From the NCBI GenBank assembly GCA_947464885.1, contig CANHYZ010000058.1, positions 1 to 9,122 on the forward strand: a stretch of DNA of 9,122 nt. The letters are read 5' to 3'. A program made the position numbers and the translations under genes. The notes below the pieces were generated by a model, which saw nothing but the letters and a program-made list of their open reading frames with translations, made no database searches and had not been told where the DNA came from. This stretch comes from Flavobacteriales bacterium (GTDB lineage: Bacteria > Bacteroidota > Bacteroidia > Flavobacteriales_D > Sanyastnellaceae). Below are positions 5,653 through 9,122 of this stretch, one piece after another (positions within the stretch are counted from its first letter, which is position 1; the number at the start of each line of letters is the position of its first letter).

Positions 5653-6111
5653 TTACGCGGCAATGGCGAGCTCACTCAACGCAATCACAAACGCCTCTTT
5701 CCAATCAACATTGAATCCGGGCAATGATTCAAGCACCTCGCCATAGAACTTGCAGCGCGACCCCATGTAGTTGCGCATGCATTCCTGGTGCTCTTCACTC
5801 AGCGAGGCGAAGGCCATCAGCACGGCAAGCTCGTGGTGACTGAGATGATCGTGCAGGTTCCACATCGCGATGGGGCCATTGAGCACGTGCACACGGCCGT
5901 CCTTCAAAAAGTTAATCGTGCACTGACCGCGTTTGCGGAAGTAGTAATTACAACCGGCAACATAGTGCTCCGGATGGTGCATGCTGCGTCCGCCCATCAT
6001 CGGTAGTTCCGTAAAGTTGTGCAGGATGAGCATGTCCATGAGTTGTTGAGATGCGTTGTATGCAGGCACCACCCGTGGCGCGTACATGAGAGAGAGATTT
6101 AGGATAGCCAT
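5653..6111 (-). CDS. Hypothetical protein, His/Cys-rich, 152 aa
   Basis: A 152-aa protein of unknown function, starting at ATG 6109-6111 and ending at TAA 5653-5655. It has no signal peptide or obvious membrane segment, so it is probably cytoplasmic. It is unusually rich in His (10) and has four Cys (54, 64, 111, 120). His clusters occur at MHHPEH (44-49) and HDHLSHH (87-93), and CNYYFRKRGQC (54-64) is basic and aromatic. This composition would suit metal binding, but I see no named motif. It is on the same strand as, and 109 bp upstream of, the T9SS protein gene, so the two may be cotranscribed, though that gap is long enough for a separate promoter. The frame is clean over its whole length, and its codon use looks like that of its neighbours. 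A leader rich in A (CAAAACAAAGAACA) precedes the start in place of a Shine-Dalgarno site. Confidence 0.7.
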   Translation of the reverse strand: MAILNLSLMYAPRVVPAYNASQQLMDMLILHNFTELPMMGGRSMHHPEHYVAGCNYYFRKRGQCTINFLKDGRVHVLNGPIAMWNLHDHLSHHELAVLMAFASLSEEHQECMRNYMGSRCKFYGEVLESLPGFNVDWKEAFVIALSELAIAA

Positions 6112-6174
6112 TGTTCTTTGTTTTGCGCAAAGAAGGGAGGGCAGATTGTAAGGTATTTACGAAGTAGGAAAAAA

Positions 6175-6225
6175 GGGGTGAGGGGTGAGGGGTTAGGTAT
6201 GAGGGATAAAGTATTAGGAGGTAGG
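6175..6225 (+). repeat. G-rich degenerate 7-bp repeat in a divergent intergenic region
   Basis: GGGGTGA occurs as consecutive 7-bp repeats (6175-6192), then degenerates into GGTTAGGTATGAGGG and AGGAGGTAGG. The tract has G-runs at 6175-6178, 6182-6185, 6189-6192 and 6203-6205, giving a possible G-quadruplex on the plus strand with two 3-nt loops and one 10-nt loop. It lies in the 148-bp gap between the unknown protein and the hydrolase gene, which have divergent starts, and so could influence one of their promoters. No clear promoter is visible in the gap. Confidence 0.45.
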
Positions 6226-6259
6226 TGCGACGGAGATTATTCTTCGTCGATATTTGATT

Positions 6260-7774
6260 ATGCATTTCAAAAGAAAAATCCTCTGTATTGGTTTAATCTG
6301 TTGCATGCCTTTCGCGGTTGGGGCGCAAGATTTTGGCATAGCACTGGGTGATATTCAAGATGAATATGACCTTGCGGGTGGAGCCGTTGTGCTGTTTTGT
6401 GATGATAGTCTGCTCCTTTCGCAGCCCTTTGGTAGCGCGCATTTCGAAGCAGGACTTTCCGTGACCGATCAAACCAAGTTCCGTATTGCCAGTATTTCAA
6501 AAACGATTACAGCCATGGCATTCATGCAATTGGTTGATGACGGATTGTGCTCATTGGATGACGATATTTCCATTTGGTTGGGATATTCCGTGCGTAATCC
6601 GAATTATCCGAATACACCAATCACGCCTCGCATGCTACTGAGTCATACTTCCACCATTATTGATGGCGGTAATTATGATAGTTTCTTGAGTCAAACCTAT
6701 GCTTCTGATATTGTGCCATCGCTGGAGGAACTTGTATCAACCACCGGCTCCGCCTATTCCGACGTTCTGTTCAACGGCACGTCACCAGGAAGCTATTTCA
6801 ATTACTCCAATCTGAATTTCGGTATCTTGGGGACTGTCATTGAGGCTGTAAGCACTGAGCGCTTCGATGCTTACTGCAAGAATCATATTCTGGATCCGCT
6901 AGGGATTGACGCTTCCTTTCGAATTGCCGATCTCGATGACCTCGAGCAATTGGCAGCGCTTTACCGCAAGCAAAACGGTCAATGGGTCATCCAAGCTGAT
7001 GACTTTCAAAATGGTTTGCCGAATGAGTCTTATCTCGCCAACTACACGCCGGGAACCAACGCTCTGCGTTTTGCACCACAAGGAGGCTTGCGGATATCTG
7101 CAATTGATTTGGCCAAGATCTTTCGTGTATTTCTGAATAATGGTACCGTTGATGGGACAATAATGCTCTCACCCTCTGCAGTCGATGATATGCTCGGCCT
7201 TGAATGGACGTTTGACGGCAGTAATGGCAATAATTATTACGGACTCTTTCGTAGTTGGGGACTTGGCATGCACCGATTGACGAATACGTTGAACCAGGAC
7301 ATTGTATTGTCGGGAAGTGATTTGATGATTGGCCATCCGGGCGAGGCTTATGGACTAGTCAGTGATGCATACATCGATCCACAGCGCAACCTGGGTTTGG
7401 TCTTCATCACCAATGGATGTGGTGACGGCTATTCAACCCTTACGGGATCTGCCTTCTATGCTGTGGAAAAGGAGATTTTTGATTTGGCCGATAGCTTTCT
7501 AACAGGAAATGCGTGCGACGGGTTGTCGCATACGGGCGAGGCACTCTTCGCAGCGTCGCTGTCCATTTTTCCAAATCCTGCGGACCAACATGTTCAACTT
7601 GATTTTCCGCGAAGTGGAGCCCATCGAATTATGATCTACGACATCCACGGCAAAAGCGTTTTAGACGCCGTGGTAACGACCGATCAATGGAAATTCAATT
7701 GTGCTGAGTTGAACGCAGGCGTTTATGCTGTGGTTGTTGATGGCGTTTTCCAGCGATTGATTATTGAGCGGTAA
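6260..7774 (+). CDS. Secreted serine beta-lactamase-fold hydrolase (S12 family) with T9SS type A sorting domain
   Basis: A 504-aa exported hydrolase of the class C beta-lactamase / D-alanyl-D-alanine carboxypeptidase / esterase superfamily (Pfam Beta-lactamase, MEROPS S12). Residues 1-22 are a signal peptide (MHFKRK then ILCIGLICCMPFAVGA). The catalytic domain (~25-410) shows the nucleophile motif S-x-x-K as S78-ISK81 in RIASISKT, the second motif Y182-S-N184 in FNYSNLNFG, and the third motif as HPGEAYG (359-365), the H-x-G form seen in many esterase-like members. Also typical is MLLSHTS (125-131). Residues ~430-504 are a T9SS sorting domain (FPNP 437-440, YDIHGKSV, LNAGVYAVVVDG). It is therefore probably surface-attached or released by type IX secretion. 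The ATG at 6260 is preferred to a TTG at 6254 because it starts the signal peptide. True substrate (peptidoglycan peptide, ester, or beta-lactam) cannot be told; it should not be called a resistance gene. Confidence 0.9.
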   Translation: MHFKRKILCIGLICCMPFAVGAQDFGIALGDIQDEYDLAGGAVVLFCDDSLLLSQPFGSAHFEAGLSVTDQTKFRIASISKTITAMAFMQLVDDGLCSLDDDISIWLGYSVRNPNYPNTPITPRMLLSHTSTIIDGGNYDSFLSQTYASDIVPSLEELVSTTGSAYSDVLFNGTSPGSYFNYSNLNFGILGTVIEAVSTERFDAYCKNHILDPLGIDASFRIADLDDLEQLAALYRKQNGQWVIQADDFQNGLPNESYLANYTPGTNALRFAPQGGLRISAIDLAKIFRVFLNNGTVDGTIMLSPSAVDDMLGLEWTFDGSNGNNYYGLFRSWGLGMHRLTNTLNQDIVLSGSDLMIGHPGEAYGLVSDAYIDPQRNLGLVFITNGCGDGYSTLTGSAFYAVEKEIFDLADSFLTGNACDGLSHTGEALFAASLSIFPNPADQHVQLDFPRSGAHRIMIYDIHGKSVLDAVVTTDQWKFNCAELNAGVYAVVVDGVFQRLIIER

Positions 7775-9122
7775 TCATAAGTCACTGAAGCGCGCTACAA
7801 AGTCGTCGCGCTTCTTCTTGTTGGAGATGAAGAGGTAAGCGTACTTGTTACGTCCTTCATCGAAGCGACGCTTGTCGTCTTTGATCTCACTCATCTTCGC
7901 ACCGAATTCCTTGTCGCTGCTGAGGATGTTCATGATGCCCAGCTTGTATTCGAAGTAGTACCAGGTGCCCGGATCCAATTCGATGTACATGCGGAAGACA
8001 TCAGCGCCGCGTTTTTTCTCGATTTCCACCTTGCCCTTCACATATTTGAAGAGTTGCTTCTTGTCGATGCTGGCTATACCGAGCTGCCCTTGACTTTGGA
8101 AAGTCTCATCAATCGCATTCCACTTGAACTTCACGTCGGCGAGGTAGAAGGTGCTCAGCAATTCGTCAGGTATCTTCTTCATCTGACCGCTCAGTCCCAA
8201 TTCCGAAATCAGCTTATCCGATTTCTCGGTGCCGAGGAATTCAATCAAACTCTTTTCATACTTGGTGCGGGTGATGTCGACCGGTTGCAGATTCGGCCAT
8301 TTCTCAATCTGCTCGTAAACGTATTTCAACGAACCCTCATCAATCGGGAAATTGATGCGCGCCACACCGCTGGTGCTGATGGCGTCTTCGGTGGTGCGGT
8401 AATACACGTCGCCGACGTTGCCGAATTGCATCACACCATAGTCGACGTTGAAGTCGAGCTTGCCATCGCCATTCAATTCGCAGTTACTCGTGTTTAAGGC
8501 AATGAGGTTACCGGCGAGTTTCGGTTGCTTGATTTTCTCTTTCGGACCAATCACATAGCGACCCGACGTTTTGTCATGCGCCAAAAAGCCTTCCGCCTGA
8601 ATGATTGAACGGTCATCCTTCTCGCGGATATCGCTGAGGAACGCCGGATAAACGTCCAAAGGAGAGTCGCCAGTAATCATTACGCCCACGCCGAGCTTGG
8701 TCATGGTCATATCGCGCAGGGAAGAATCGACCGGGATGTAGATTTCATCCGGATTGATTTCCGAACGGAACTTGAAGAAGGTCGCTTCCATGAGTTCACA
8801 GTTGTGCAGCACGCGCACGCCGCCATCGAAGGTGAGGAACTTGGTGTTCGCATGCAGTTCAAAGTCGCCATAATATTCAAAGGCAGGAGAAAGGAAGAAC
8901 TTGGCCTCCTCGGTGATTTTACCGTAACCGACCGTTTGATAGGAGGTGTCGACATGGATGTCTTCCATGTGAATGACCTGCTCTTTTTTCTGCTCATCGA
9001 CAAAGGTGATATCGCCGGCCGCATTGAACTCGCGACGACCCTTGATCTTAATGTCTGCGTTATAGATTTTGTGGTATTGCGTGACGTAGTTACTCAGGAT
9101 TTGAGCGCGGGTGAGCGGGTGC
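7775..9122 (-). CDS. C-terminal part of a large conserved-type hypothetical protein (5' end outside window)
   Basis: An open frame runs from the window edge to TGA 7775-7777, giving 448 visible residues. The apparent internal ATG at 8966-8968 is not the start because the frame stays open through VTVYQHKIYNADIKIKGRR and further upstream. I do not recognise a named domain. The visible part alternates polar and hydrophobic residues in short strands (KIYNADIKIKGRREFNAAGD, FLTFDGGVRVLHNCELMEA, and the NGDGKLDFNVDYGVMQFG region), suggesting a beta-rich, perhaps beta-helical or OstA-like, protein; this is by eye and weak. The last ~110 residues are charged and mixed helical (KKRGADVFRMYIELDPGTWY, then KDDKRRFDEGRNKYAYLF). 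No T9SS tail is present. The stop abuts the hydrolase stop, with no spacer. The location of the mature protein is unknown because the N-terminus is not seen. Confidence 0.8.
   Translation of the reverse strand, partial: HPLTRAQILSNYVTQYHKIYNADIKIKGRREFNAAGDITFVDEQKKEQVIHMEDIHVDTSYQTVGYGKITEEAKFFLSPAFEYYGDFELHANTKFLTFDGGVRVLHNCELMEATFFKFRSEINPDEIYIPVDSSLRDMTMTKLGVGVMITGDSPLDVYPAFLSDIREKDDRSIIQAEGFLAHDKTSGRYVIGPKEKIKQPKLAGNLIALNTSNCELNGDGKLDFNVDYGVMQFGNVGDVYYRTTEDAISTSGVARINFPIDEGSLKYVYEQIEKWPNLQPVDITRTKYEKSLIEFLGTEKSDKLISELGLSGQMKKIPDELLSTFYLADVKFKWNAIDETFQSQGQLGIASIDKKQLFKYVKGKVEIEKKRGADVFRMYIELDPGTWYYFEYKLGIMNILSSDKEFGAKMSEIKDDKRRFDEGRNKYAYLFISNKKKRDDFVARFSDL

Noticed and set aside
8054..8497. 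A 147-residue plus-strand open frame opposite the large protein gene
   Set aside because: It lies antisense within a longer, better supported frame and has no recognisable domain.

Overview
The window looks like part of a Bacteroidota chromosome, probably Flavobacteriales-like. Two proteins end in a type IX secretion (T9SS) type A sorting domain with an FPNP core. One of these carries the Bacteroidota-typical GCTD...NY...DGSC calcium-binding-like motif. The GAPDH C-terminus and the single-domain Y1 transposase are also of types common in that phylum, and the genes lack clear Shine-Dalgarno sequences. No rRNA, tRNA or CRISPR array was found.

Layout: (1) 1-475: the 3' end of a glyceraldehyde-3-phosphate dehydrogenase gene, then a hairpin and a strong intrinsic terminator. 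(2) 476-1672: a repeat-rich accessory segment. A Y1 (HUH) IS200/IS605-like transposase gene lies between two ~171-bp direct repeats that are about 95% identical. The repeats carry short hairpins with a fixed GCCCC/GGGGC stem and continue into 25-bp-period arrays, three units on the left and seven on the right. The arrangement resembles REP/RAYT systems and is the most interesting part of the window. (3) 1728-4504: a LysR-type regulator divergent from a Thermus-type isocitrate dehydrogenase gene, which is followed 13 bp later by a gene for an 87-aa putative coiled-coil protein. A perfect 13-bp-stem terminator closes this transcription unit. (4) 4518-6111: a small intergenic inverted-repeat element, a T9SS-exported protein gene and an unknown His/Cys-rich protein gene, both on the minus strand. 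(5) 6112-9122: a G-rich intergenic tract, a secreted serine beta-lactamase-fold hydrolase with a T9SS tail, and, directly abutting it tail to tail, the 3' part of a large protein gene of unknown function.

The genes appear to be a mixture: core carbon metabolism (GAPDH, isocitrate dehydrogenase), a possible local regulator, exported T9SS cargo, and one repeat/transposase module inserted between the GAPDH gene and lysR. The tested links (regulator to icd, transposase to repeats) are inferences from position and motif structure. No searches or structure predictions could be run.
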